Below, piece after piece: positions 22,044 to 34,190 of a stretch of 64,000 nucleotides of DNA. The position numbers and the translations under genes are program-made. Every line of letters starts with the position of its first letter. The stretch's first letter is position 1. Under the pieces are notes generated by a model. That model did not search any database. It saw only the letters and a list, made by a program, of their open reading frames with translations, and was not told the DNA's origin. Source of the stretch: Atkinsonella hypoxylon (lineage: Eukaryota > Ascomycota > Sordariomycetes > Hypocreales > Clavicipitaceae); NCBI GenBank assembly GCA_000729835.1, contig JFHB01000008.1, positions 124,001-188,000 of the forward strand, in the 5' to 3' direction.

Positions 22044-24511
22044 TCAACGACGTCTAAACCCACCTCTACCACCGCCGCCGCCGCCGCGTCCACGCCCCCA
22101 GCCTCCGTATCTATTACCACCTCCGCCACCGAAACGTGCCATTTCGGCAAGGCGAGGGTCAATTTGCTGCTTAGCTTCTTGCAGAACATTGACTAACTCA
22201 CGAGCCTGCTTCTGGTCTGCACGGTACAGTCAGCATCATATTGTACAATGCATAGTCTCCCAACCTTCACCGGACTTACTGTCAGTGGTAAAGAACGTAA
22301 TAGCAGTTCCCTTTGCACCAGCTCGGCCAGTACGACCAATTCGATGGATGTAATCCTCAGAATTGTTGGGATAGTCGTAGTTCAACACATGAGTAATGTT
22401 GCGAACATCTTCATCAACAAGGTTAGCAGGCGAAAACGAGACAAACGAGGTTTTTGCATAGCAACATTCCAGCGCAGTTATGCGTCAAAGACGGCCCTAA
22501 GTATATGCCATCTACACACAGTGTCACTCTCTAGCAAGCCGGGGCAATCCAATTGGGGTGCGATAATGCCATTCATCCTGTTTGAGAGAACTCGTGGATT
22601 CGTTCACCAGATCCTCGATTTAGGGAGCCTTGGGAGACAACTTGAGCTAATCAAGAGATGCCCACTTCCATGCCAGTACCACGGAAAGAAACAGGGTACA
22701 AGAGCAGAAATGCCAGCATAGCAACAAGGAGCTATGCAGGGAATCAAGACTCCACGGCTTTGAGAACCAAGTGGACACGATTTACATCAGGCACATTCGC
22801 GCAATTAAGATATGGCCCCTAGACATTAAGCGTAAAGTACAGCAGATGCGTTGCCAGAAGTTGCACAAAAAGGGGGGGAATGGGGAAAGGGGTCATGATA
22901 CTAACCAATACCACGGGATGCCACGTCAGTGGCCACCATGATGGGGCTCTTTCCGGTCTTGAATTGGTCAAGGACCCAGTCACGTTCGTTCTGTTGCTTA
23001 TCGCCATGGATAGCTAAAGTGAGGCGTATCAGTCTCTGTCACAGCAGTTGGGAAAGACCGTAAAAATAATACTTACAGAGCGCTGGCCAGCCGTCTTGAC
23101 GGAGAAATCGGGTAATCTCATCTGCCACACGCTTCGTGCCGACAAAGATCAGGATCTTGTTTTCTTTGTTTTCCATTGTTCTCTCTAGATGCTTAATCAT
23201 TTTGTCGCGTTTCTCCGTCTCGGTAACTACCTCGACAATCTGCGTGATTCTGTGGTTGGCAGACAAATCCATGGAGCCAATGTTCACCTGAATAAAGTCG
23301 GTCAAGAAATCAGAGGCCATGGCCCGGACTTCCTTTGGCCATGTAGCAGACCACATGAGAGTCTGTCTGTCAGGTCGAATTTGTTCAATGATCTTGCGGA
23401 TCTGGGGCTCGAAACCCATGTCAAGCATACGATCAGCCTCATCGAGCACAAGGTACGTAACGCGACGCAAGTTTGTCTTGCCGGCCTCGAGCATGTCAAT
23501 CAAACGACCTGGAGTGGCAATGCAAACTTCGACACCGCGAGAGAGATCCCGGATTTGAGGTCCCTTGGGAACACCGCCGTAGACACAGGTGTTTCGAATG
23601 CGTGATGAGCGACCAAACTTGGTGATCTCTTGCTGGATCTGAACTGCAAGCTCGCGAGTAGGGGCAAGGACGAGGACAATGGGGCCGTCTCCAGGCGCCA
23701 AGAGAGGTTGAGCATTAATGTGAACAATGGAGGGAAGACAATACGTAAGAGTCTTTCCGGAACCCGTTTCTGCAATACCTACAACATCACGGCCTGAGAG
23801 AGCCATGGGCCAGCCTTGGGACTGAATAGCGGTGGGAGCGGGAAAACCCTGAGCCTTGACCTCATCCATAACATAGCGAGGGAATCCAGCCTCGTCAAAG
23901 GTTTCGACAGGCTTCGGGACGTTGTTGCCAGCAATCGTCATTTGATGCTTACGACGGAACGCGTCAATCTCAGCATCCGATCTGTTGGTAACATCGGGGC
24001 TTTCCTTATAGAAGGATTTCTCGAACTTTGGAAGGGCAGACAGATCTGTCAAAAGTCAGTATCCCTCAAAGTAGCTGCTTCGTCTGCGAATAGTGTCAAC
24101 TTACCCCATTCTTGCTTCTGCAAGCCAGATCCCAAGTTATTCATTCGATCACCTCCACCAAATCCGCCATGTCCGCCACCATAACCGCCACCATAACCAC
24201 TGCTGCCGTAGCTGTTGCTGTGGCCATTACTGTAACCGTTGGATCGCCTAACTCTATCAGTGATGTTGCAAAATCAAGTTATTGCCAAGGTGTTCCTTCA
24301 CGAGGCATCACCGTGCAGCATGGAGTACGGGGGACTGTGTCCAAAGTATTTCATGTGCTATGTCAAAGAGCAAAACCAGTCAATGTTTAGATCAAAAGAC
24401 TCACCCTCCACCGTAACCGCCGCCGTAGCCATTGCGGTCACCTCTGTCGCTTCGGTCACGGCCGTAGCCTCCATAGCCGCCGCCGCCGCGACCACCTCCG
24501 TAGTTGGACAT
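22044..24511 (-). CDS. dbp2: DBP2-type ATP-dependent RNA helicase (p68/DDX5 family)
   Basis: A nuclear DEAD-box RNA helicase acting in mRNP remodelling, rRNA processing and mRNA decay. Six exons fit: 24511–24405, 24247–24105, 24045–23077, 23013–22906, 22408–22280 and 22216–22044, giving 542 residues. A Gly/Tyr/Arg-rich N terminus is followed by the Q motif (PTAIQSQ), Walker A AETGSGKT (175–182), PTREL (212–216), TPGR (261–264), DEAD (285–288), SAT (316–318) and HRIGRTGR (464–471), then an RGG-type tail ending in FRRR. The length matches yeast Dbp2. The intron at 22905–22409 is 497 bases, against 50–160 for the others. It splits the codon of the Asp in RGIDVRN. The second exon has two in-frame acceptors 6 bases apart. 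Confidence 0.96.
22409..22905 (-). promoter_or_regulatory. Long DBP2 intron, possible autoregulatory element
   Basis: A 497-base intron starts GTTAGT and ends with a CTAAC branch-like motif 18 bases before the acceptor AG. It falls late in the gene, between motifs V and VI of the helicase core. In budding and fission yeast the p68/Dbp2 gene has a long intron in a comparable late position, and in budding yeast that intron mediates negative autoregulation by Dbp2 protein. Whether this intron does the same is inference from position and length. Confidence 0.45.
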
Positions 24512-25529
24512 CTTGAAAATGGTTGTCCTGTGGAAATTGCCTACTCAATGCTACCGCGATATCGGATCGGTCGACACTGGACGATCTTCTGTGCGCGAAT
24601 ATAGTCGTGAGTTTGCTAGTGACAGCTTTTGAACTGATGAAAGAGAATGCAAAGGGAAGTGTTGAGCGTTGATGTTGTGGTGCGGGTTTGCAGGAGTTAA
24701 GTTTTTTTGCCTTGCGACCGGGTCCTTCTTTTTCCCTTAACTTGGACGGCAGGTTGACCCTTTCCCTTCCTTTCAAATTTTTTTTTTCCTCCCTGTCATA
24801 ATAACCGCGCTAAGTAAAATCCTTCTTTACGGAGGGTGGGGCCTGTTACTTGATTAGTCACTATGCTTTATGTCATCATACCATACTACCCTATACACTT
24901 TTCAGACCCTCATCGTTAAATGGAGACAACTTTGCAAAATGAATTTCGGTCCCGACAGCAGTGATACCAGGATAAAAGAAGTTGAATTTACAAGCCACTC
25001 AGCCGCGCATTAAGCTATTAGAGGCATCTTCGCAAGTTGAACTACCTTGAAATGCAACACCCTTGATTGAGTCGCAGGATCTTTAGTACCCTGGAACTGG
25101 GGTATGGAAGGCATTTGGAACTAGCTGGCTTCTGATCAAGTTTGGCTTCCGGTGAAAATTTTCTGTCCCTGAGGATTGCAGCATTTCCTCCGCAAGAGGC
25201 CTTTACATCAGTAGAGATATTTCATTATGTCTGAAATGAACAATCATTATACCGGAAAATGAAAATGAATTGAACCTCGTCGAAGTGCGGTACACTAAGG
25301 TGTCCACGTCTAGCTACTGTGGATGTGTGACGGCTTAACAGATAGAAACACAAATGGAAAGCTAGAATTAAAGAAAAACAAACCGAGAAGCCTGCATAAA
25401 ATCGCAAGGCATGCTCATATCCCGTACATGCAAATTTCCCACTTGGTTCGAGTCTATAAATTCCCGATTTTATTTCCCGCGTATATCACCGTTTAGGACA
25501 GCACTTTGTTCACTCACGCAATATCACTT
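24512..25529. other. Intergenic region between dbp2 and the NADH dehydrogenase gene
   Basis: This holds the dbp2 promoter and 5' leader, with a pyrimidine-rich stretch at about 24700–24790, and the 3' flank of the next gene. No coding signal is seen. Confidence 0.6.
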
Positions 25530-27412
25530 TTATTCTCGAGACACATCTCGGCCAAAGGCCTTCGATTTGAGCCAATCCAAAAGGACCAAAACCCGGTTGC
25601 GAGCTGTTAAATGGCTATGAGCTTCAAACAAGAAAGAGTGGAGAGAAGAACGGAGAAGAAAACTAGGGAAGACTCACTGCTAAAGCACATGGACAAATAA
25701 GCACTTCTCCAGAAGAGGTAGGTCAGGCTGCCACCAGTAGCGAGGTTTCCGTTCCACCAACTGACGTCTGCAACAGCCTTCTCGCTACCAATATAGGCCA
25801 AGCTACCTTGATGACTGTACCGGAAAGGCTTGATGTCCTTGATCCTGCGCAGTTGCTTCTCCAATTTCTCAATCTCCTGAGCTGCCTCGGCCGAGTTGCC
25901 ATCCTGCAGATTCATCTTGCTGCTCAGCTCCTGGATTCGAGCCTCGTGGTTCTCAGTTTTAGCCATGTTGTTGAAGAGGCGACCCAAGAAGTTACCCTCC
26001 TGGGAAGCTACCTGCGCAGTAGGCGCATATCCGGCAACTGCACAATCACCAATAGCCCAGATGTCACGAGCACCCTGAACGACAAGGTACTCATTCACAG
26101 CTAGGCCTCGGCGCGAATCTTTCTGAGCCGGAATGCGAGACATCAAATCTCTGACAATTGGTCGAACAGCGTTCCCAGTTGCCCAGACCAGCAAACCGTA
26201 GGGAATTTCCACTCGTTCTTTACCACCATCTGGACGCGAAATCTCGGCCTCGACCGTTGTGTTGGTAACTCGTTTCACCATAGTCTTAGTCTTGATATCA
26301 ATCTTTTCTTCACGGAGGGTGTTCTCCGTGTAGTCTATCAGCTGCTTAGAGAAGGACGGCAGAACATTGGGCAAGGCTTCAATGAGTGTGACCTTGAAGC
26401 GAGGGCTGATTTCCGGCACGAGCTTCTTAATATCTTCCTCGAAGAAATCCTGCAATTCACCAGCAAATTCCACGCCTGTCGGACCGCCACCAACTACAAC
26501 CATGTGCATCAGCCTATCCACCTCCTCTGGAGTCTGACCCTTGAAGGCAGCAGTCTCAACACAGTCCATGATTTTCTTGCGAATACGCTGAGCATCGCTG
26601 ATTTCCTTGAGGAAGCAACTGTTCTCGCGCACGCCAGGAATACCAAATGTTGCATTCTCGGCGCCGACGCCAATTACAAGCATGTCATAGGGAATTTCGG
26701 TCTCCGATGTCGCACCCTTGATTTCCGAATTATCGACGATCTTGATGACCTTCCGATCAGGATCAATGGAAGATGCTTCCGCCTCATAAAACTTGACTGC
26801 AGCCTTTTTGTGTCGGAGAATGGTGCGGACAGGCTCCATGATAGACCTGTGCTCAATGGTTCCAGTGGTACATGAAGGTAGCAAAGGAGTGAACAAGAAG
26901 TAGTTGCGAGGAGACACGACGACGACATTATAATTTTCGGTATCTAGCTTCTTGAGTAAAGCCACGGAACCCCATCCAGTTCCTAAAGACAAGAGTTAGC
27001 AACTTGAGTTTCAACTGTAAGAGGAAAGCGATGGTCGACATCGCTCACCGAGTATGACAAGTGTCTTTTTGGACGGGTCTGGTTGAAATTGGGGCTCAGG
27101 ATGACGGTCTTGGTAGACAATGAAGCAAGTGTAGCCGACAAGACCGGCGGCAGACAAGTAGGTCAATCTCCAGGCCCATCTGAGAGTCTTGCGAAACTTG
27201 CCGGGGGCCGGCTTTGGTGCTTCGTCGGCATAGGCTCTGCGGAAAGCGTTTCTACCAGATGTGGCAAGCTTCATGGACACTGAAGGTCGCGATGCTGGAC
27301 GGAAAGCATGACTTCGTGATGCAGTAGCGAAAGTTCTAGTTGCAATGCGAGCTGTATGTGTCAATTGGCTCGTGAGGCCGACAGCGGCCAGAGCTTGACG
27401 AGAGGACGCCAT
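25530..27412 (-). CDS. nde1: External alternative NADH:ubiquinone oxidoreductase (NDH-2, mitochondrial)
   Basis: A rotenone-insensitive, single-subunit flavoenzyme that oxidises NADH and reduces ubiquinone at the inner mitochondrial membrane without pumping protons. Exons 27412–27049, 26982–25678 and 25603–25530 give 580 residues. The first 70 or so residues are basic and Ser/Ala-rich (targeting sequence), followed by a hydrophobic segment near 85–100 that suits an external, membrane-anchored form. The first dinucleotide fold has GTGWGS at 122–127, the second VVVGGGPTGVEFAGEL at 283–298, and WAIGDCA lies at 430–436. Residues 461–503 form a charged, probably helical insertion, and I see no EF-hand calcium loop there. 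The C-terminal exon ends in the conserved DVSRE. NDE1 or NDE2 naming is uncertain. Confidence 0.95.
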
Positions 27413-29496
27413 CTGCGCCGGAGTTTACGGAAAGCTCAGAATGCGCAGGAAGTTGACGATTTGGTGCGAGAAGCTTGCGCGAGTAGAGAATTCGACAGTA
27501 GAACTGCACTGGCCGAGAAAAGAAGCAAGTGAGAAGGACGAAGAAGCTGACAGTTGTGCTTGTGCTCGGTAGGAGTTAACTAACCATGACTTCGCGCCGC
27601 CGTGTTTTTTTTTTTTTTTTTTGGCCTTCGGACTGGCGCCCCCGTCAGTACTGGTAATTGGACCGCTGGAGTCGAGTCGCTCTTTCCTCGGAGCTTCTTT
27701 GATTACAAGATTGCAGAAAACCTTTGCGAAGACCCAGTCCAGACCGGTTCTCTTTTCGTAGCCACGATAAAGGCCAGGTCAAGGCTACTCTAGCATGACT
27801 GACGCCTTGCTAACCATGGATCATATGCTTCTACCTAGATAACGATGTGCGCCGATGTGCGCCGATGTGCGCCGATATGCCCATGCACTTGGCTGCTGCT
27901 ACTGCAGCCGCAGCCGCTACGCTACGCTAGTTAGTTACTACCGGACCAGATTCGGTTTTGGTCCCCGAACCTTGTCTCCAGCGTGAGCGTTCCGACATCA
28001 GCCGGCACGACAAGCTTGGTCATGACTGCTGACGAACATATTGGCCAAAACCAGCGGTGCACCATGCTTCGAGAGGGCTGCTGGCCGAGCGAAGCAAAGC
28101 CGTTGGTCGAGAGAATCCAGGAATTGGATGAAATTAAATTCGTTTGGGCCTCCATTGCCGGGTGTTATAAACGGCTTGCCGCTTTCAGGAACGATCCTGG
28201 CGTCCGACGTGTCGCAATGCGCCTGGTGACCTAATACTTGCAAAACTTGATCAATTGCAATGACATGAAATACATAGGACGTAGAACCACAAGGACTTTT
28301 TCCTCGTGTTTGATCTGTCACTTTCGAGATGTTTGCCGTGTCTGTTTTGGTGTTTGGCCAATTGGATGCGTGAATGCTGAGTCACGTAAAGCGGCAGCCG
28401 CCAACCTCCTTGCTTGCGGAAAACGCCTACTCATCCGCACTTCATCGGCCTGTCTCTTCGACTATTAATGCCAGCTTGGGACCAAAGTCATCAAGCTCAA
28501 GCATATAATATGCATATATGCGATGCGCAAACCAACGGTCCTTCCTCGCCCTGAAACGGGGCCTAGTTGAATCTGCGACAACGTCAGCGACGGACGACGC
28601 CCCTTCTCACGACAATAGTCGTCGCAAGTGTCACTTTACCGACTGCACTAATGTCTTGGTATGCCTCCGCGCACTTAATCCTGCTCGTCATTCTCAGATC
28701 CCCCGTCGGCACTGGAATCTTCGTCGAGCTAGTCGCATGAAGTCCTGCAACAGATTCTACGCGAGCAAGGGCTTGCCCATACACTCGCAGGCACACGTGG
28801 AACACCTGCTCGCATGATAGATTGATGACGCCACTAGGCCAAGTCTCCAATCACGAGCTTCTTTTCAAGCCCGCACGGGTCGAAATACCAGACAGGCTAG
28901 TCGTCTGAGGCTCCCAAACCGTTGAGCTTTGAGTCCACCCAGTCGTGACCAGGAAGAGTTCCGACCAGCCGAAACGCTTCTGCCCGCGATTCTTGCTTGA
29001 TTTTATAATCCCTGGGTGGCATTCAAAGATAAAGCAACACTCCTTGGGGTCTCCAGATCGTTCCTTGTGAAGGAGTGCAACACCGACCCTGACGAGTCTC
29101 TTGTAGCCCTGTTCCGTGTTTTGCTTTGTCTTCTTTTCACTTGATCTTTAATATTCATGAGAACTTGGCATCCTGACATTGCTAAGAGTCGTTTCTTAAT
29201 GACTTCCTTGATATGAGACATACTGACGGTCATTGTGGACGTTGATGAAGATTTTACTTGATCACGGGGCTGGCCCTGTTCTTATTCAATAATTTACTCT
29301 TTTTCTTAATCAATGAAGTGTAAGGATTCTCCGACTTCTCTAAACACCACATCAGAGAAAGTTAGGCGGCTCAAGATCCCGACGCCAAGTTTAGTACAGT
29401 TATGATTCCGCAGAATCGGCAAATGATCTAAATAGGCCTGTCGAGATCAGCCAGCAGCCCTGGAAAGCTGTGTACATATCACAAGAGTGCTCGATC
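27413..29496. other. Divergent intergenic region
   Basis: A shared upstream region of the NADH dehydrogenase gene (-) and the membrane-protein gene (+). It has a T19 run near 27604–27622 and three GATGTGCGCC units near 27844–27880. Short overlapping frames at 27931–28850 lack coding character. Confidence 0.55.
27844..27880. repeat. Minisatellite, 10-base unit GATGTGCGCC
   Basis: Three perfect copies plus a degenerate fourth, in intergenic sequence. Confidence 0.85.
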
Positions 29497-31283
29497 ATGG
29501 CTGCAATCGTCGAAGTGTATGGAATTGCCGCCCGGACTACTTCGCTGCCCAGAACCTTACCTATGAAACTCCCCAGCTGGACCCAGGCAGAGGAAAGTGA
29601 AGAGGCCTTGAATGTCATTTCATCAAGGCTGCGGCGGCGAAGCAGAAAGCAAAGTGTTGAGAGAGAAAGGAATAGACACGACGCTGAAGGTGTTGCTGAG
29701 CCGATTGATTCTGAGAAGGTCGATGTTCATCTTGCTGGACGAAGGCTTATCAACGATATTGCTGAGCCTATTGTGAGCGGCTCATCCCAAGGCTTGGACC
29801 CGATACAGTCAAAGGAAAGTGACAAAGGGACCGACAGCGACAGCGACAGCGGGCGCGAAGGCAGAAAGACCATGCCACGGTCCGAAACAATTCAGACTTC
29901 GCCTCCGGATAACACTGCTCAGCCCAGCACTTTCTTCACGACTGTAAGTTGCTCTCCGCATGAGGCAGAGTGAATGAGACAACATGATTCCAGCTACTAA
30001 CCTGACTCTGCGTAGCTCAAGCCCGCAGGAGTTATGAATCCTGCCCAGCCACTGCTCTCGTCGGAAAGCAGCCAAACCCCAGACGTAGAACTCAGCTCAC
30101 CGTCATCGTCTTCTACAGGAAGCACCCAGACAACGACAAAAGCGGGCAGTTTATTACCTGCACTCACGCCCATCATCACGGCCCATGTTCCTGCCCTGCC
30201 CTCTGATATTAGAAAAGGAGGAGATTTACTACCTGTTCAACAAGATATCGTAACGCTCAGCCCAACAAGCTTATCCGGTGCATATCCTGCGCAGCTAGAT
30301 AGCCATTACTCCAATGAACCCAAACATGATGATCATAAGGATCTGCTGCACCCCGGGGTTGAAAGTGCTTTGATCGCTGTCGGTTCGATCGGTACGTTTC
30401 TTTTCCTCACAGCTATACTGAGTAACTTTTTTCACCTTACGAACAATGCACTAACAGCGGGATTCCAGGCGTAGCAATCATTCTCGGTTTCCTGGGCTGG
30501 CTCGTCTGGAGAACGTACAAGCGCCGTTGCGGCACTGAAAGTACTCAAACATGGCGACCATCTTCCCCGGGCAACATGTCCTTCGAGAAGCCCAAACTCT
30601 TTGTATCAGAGACCTTGTCGCGGATCTCGGTTCTGGAGGACCGCATCAACGGCAAGGAGCGCGGCTGGACAAACTTGGATCATTCAGAGGCCGGCCCCTT
30701 CAACGAGAAAGCATATGTGGCGTCATCACTCGGCGCTCAACTGTCAAACCCTCCGGCAATAGCGGTCCAGACGGATTTGTCCCGGAACAGCTTCCGTGAT
30801 GGCATTCGCCACCTACCGAAGCCATCTAATACCTTTCAATTTGGGGCGCAACAGCCAGTCTCCCGCTTCAGTGACACAACTTCAATTTCTTCTGGATTTA
30901 GAGACAGCCAATTTGTCATCAATACTCTGAATCACACAAATTCGTCCGACAGTGCCGCGGTCGAAACCACAGTCCAGGCACCGTTGCCCACAGCGCAGCG
31001 TGAGAGCCTCGCCAGCCACACCCAGAGCCGTGACACGGTCTATACTGAAGCAAGTGAGGACCTGCCGACCCGTTTTCGCACCACACATTCCTGGGTCAAG
31101 CAGCAGTCCAGCAGGGTGACGCGTGCAAAGAAAAAAGACCAGTCCTCTGCTCCGGAAGACGCTCCATCTGTGCCAAATTTACCCCCCGAGCAGGACTTTG
31201 GGCTGATGATAACGGATGAACAGGAGCCCCGTAGGGCAGAATCAGTGATTGGCCTCGGAATTGTGAAGCAATTTGAGGTGTAA
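29497..31283 (+). CDS. Single-pass membrane protein of unknown function
   Basis: Three exons fit: 29497–29943, 30016–30391 and 30469–31283, giving 545 residues with all phases consistent. One clear membrane segment spans about 266–288 (ALIAVGSIGGVAIILGFLGW), followed by the stop-transfer stretch RTYKRR. The splice inside this segment (30391/30469) restores it. Residues 1–265 are Ser/Thr/Pro-rich, with a basic patch near 50–70 and an Asp/Ser repeat encoded by tandem GACAGC. The C-terminal 255 residues are polar and probably cytosolic. The layout resembles fungal Mid2/Wsc-like or other mucin-like surface proteins, but there is no evident signal peptide at the chosen ATG. Either the true start is in an unseen upstream exon or the membrane segment is the signal anchor. 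I do not recognise the family. Confidence 0.8.
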
Positions 31284-31564
31284 ATTTACAGAAGTAGCAA
31301 GCATTAGCGCTGTTAGTCAAGGTACAAATGCGTAACTTGAGCATATACCGAATAAACAAATAGATCGTTCTTTATATACCCAGCCCCAAATTCGGATCGT
31401 AGAAAGGAGAATTAACGTGTATCTTCAATCCGATATATGGAACCTTGTTGGCAACATGTCGGTTCCACTTCTGCTCTGATTACTGAATGATGACCCGGGT
31501 TTTTAAACCAATACGCACGGCCAGTACTACGATCAACCCAGTGTCCCTGTCTGGAACGTGCCTA

Positions 31565-34190
31565 TCACTCCTCCACAATTCTATAGGGAAACATTTCCCA
31601 GAAACCAATCTCCATCTATTTTCGTCAGCTTTGTAAGCCCAGACAGGAATGTCGAAGCAGGTACGCCGGGAATGCTACACACCCTTGTTCCGTGGATGAA
31701 TATCTTGATCAGTTTTTCAACGCGGCTTGGCGATTGGAGTCGAATGTGCTTCTCTAGCAGTTCTGGAAAATTCCAAAAAAATCGCGGTGAAATTAGCTTA
31801 GACACATAGACTTTGCGGCGAGTTGTTGCTGAGTTTCCCCCACGCTGTGATTCTGGAGACGACATCTGCGTACCGGAGCTCACTTTGACGGCTTCGACAT
31901 AGTTGTCTGCCACGTAATTTTGGATCCATTCCCAATAGGGATTCCCATCACCGCGACGAGTCGACTCGTGGGCGTGGAGCATCTTAGCAACGGCACCGTA
32001 TCCGAGAAGGCATGGGGCCAGGGCCATTTGCAAGGCCAGCCAATCTTCGCTCTGGCCAATATCGAGTATGTAACGGGAGTATGCGGTGGAAGCTATAAAT
32101 CGACAGACATACATGGCACTTGTTAGGTCCATTCAAGGTCCGCAAGTCCAAGTTGCCCGTGGGAGTCGGATAGTATGGCCTTATTCACACACCTTGCTTT
32201 TCTTCTGTGGCTTGGAATTCGGCTTCGGAAATGCCAAAAGATTTACAGTAGTTTATGTGAAGTTTCATTTCTTGCATGATGTGTCTTACAATCTCATTCG
32301 CCTAAAATCACCGGATGTGGAAGTCAAGTCAGAAAAAACAAACCTAATACTGTTCTGGTATGTAAGGACGCGAGCATATTTACCCTGTTGATCTCTTCGA
32401 CGCCTTTTGATTTGTATGCCGCTAGAGCGTGGGCTCGGGAAAAGTGAACCTGCAGAGAGCAAAAAACAGTGCGTAATTAGCTACCGTTGCTATTACGTCA
32501 CGGACATGTCGTCTCTTGCAGTCATTTCTGACGTCTGGTGTGAAGGACGTACCAGGTAAAGATAGTCTTGAATGATGTAGCCTTTAAAGGACTTGAGTGG
32601 CAGACTGCCGTTGCCAAGAGCCATCACAAAAGGGTGATACATGAACTCGTTCCACACCTGCTTTACGTCGGGCCTTTCAAGAAGATACTCGATAAAGTAA
32701 CCTCTGGTCTTAAATGTCAGACACGAATTCAGTACTAGTAGGAGCCATCCCTTCCGAGAGGGGGTCAACTGAGACTACTTACGATGCAAAAGGAAGCGTT
32801 TGAATCGAGTGGAAATGGTCTAGTGGTCCGTGGCCGTGGCCGAGTTTTGGTGCCGCTCTGATACCAGCTTCGATGTATCGACATGCAGAACGGACTGCCC
32901 TCGGCACATCGACACCCTTGGCAATACCAGCCGCAATAGCCGCTAAAGCCATGACCGGTTATTTTGTTAGTTGGTATGATCAGTGAGTGAGAGCTCCTTC
33001 TCGTGGAATCTAGCCCCTTTACCTGGTAGGCTTATAACTCACAAGCTAAAGAGCACCCGGTACCATGTGTACTGCTGCTCGCCTGGTACGGGCTTTTGAT
33101 GCGCATTATTTGATCGCCCGGGCCAATCAATACATCGACCACAATTTCCTTGTCTTCATCAGGTTTGGCAACAGTCATATCTGACCGAAAAGGCAGATGA
33201 CCTCCCTTGACAAGGACCCATCTTGGACCAAGAGTTTGAATTTGACGACCAATTCTTTCAACGTCTGTAACGCTCCTGATTCTCTCGGTTATTGATTTGT
33301 CGACTCCGTTCTCAGATAGAATAAGCTTGGCCTCGGGAATGTTGGGCGTCAGAACTGTAGTTAAGGGAAGCAAGTGTTGTGAAAGTTCTTGTATGGCTTC
33401 ATGAGGGAGGAGCTGGCTCCCAGATGTTGACACCATCACCTGACATGGAACTGCTTGTCAGCTTCAACAGAAACGCCTCCAAAACAGAAATAGAGAGTGA
33501 AACGCTACTTATGACGTACAGGGTCGACAACAAGTGATGAGACAGAATGCTTCACGACCAGTTTCGCAACCATTTCGATAGTGCTTGCAGAAGCCAACAT
33601 GCCTAAACGCAATTGATGGTGCGCAAGAGTTTAGTAACTGGGATTGAGCAAGGACAGCTCATATTGAGCTTCTAATTTCTTCTATACATCATCATAAGGG
33701 TACGTAGTCGGACAAACCTGTTTTGATCACATCGACACCTACATCGTCGATACATGCGTCGATCTGCTTTTCCACGAAATCAGAAGGTATGACGTGTACA
33801 GCCTGCACTCCCATTGTATTCTGCGCTGTTAAGGCTGTGGTAGCAGTCATAGCATAGCATCCATGTGCGGCCAGGACCTTTTGGTCAGCTTCCAAACCCC
33901 TAAATAGGGAATGCGACAATCAACATGTTAGTCCGGGAGCTTTATATCAGGGGCTGCGAACTCGTTGCACTGGATTCGATATTATACACAAGGACTTATA
34001 GTAAAGAAAAGTTGCTCATTTCTTCATTGGCAGATGCAAATGGACATGGATCAAGCTCCTGGAAAGAACCATGCTGTTGATGACGTTTATATTGCTGGGC
34101 ACGCACTTGTAGGGCCAATTGGATGGAGGTGACTTACGCGCCGCCAGAGCTATCGGACCCTGCGATAATCAAGACTCTGCCAAGAACCAT
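31565..34190 (-). CDS. thi20: Bifunctional hydroxymethylpyrimidine(-phosphate) kinase / TenA thiaminase II
   Basis: Thiamine pathway enzyme of the yeast THI20/21 type. It phosphorylates HMP and HMP-P and, through its TenA part, salvages degraded thiamine. Eleven exons fit: 34190–34138, 33899–33718, 33602–33520, 33439–33043, 32942–32783, 32703–32553, 32449–32384, 32301–32193, 32092–31874, 31762–31683 and 31615–31565, giving 516 residues. The ThiD half (1 to about 290) has GSDSSGGAG near 11 and HGTGCSLA near 231. The TenA half has QDYLYL (337–342), C428 in APCLLGY and E507 in FWEMF, matching the catalytic Cys and Glu of TenA. I saw no clear TPP riboswitch upstream. The S292 junction uses a CAG acceptor after a weak pyrimidine tract and is the least certain splice. 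Confidence 0.93.

Noticed and set aside
22248..22721. A 157-codon plus-strand frame
   Set aside because: It is antisense to DBP2 exon 5 and its long intron, with no independent coding evidence.
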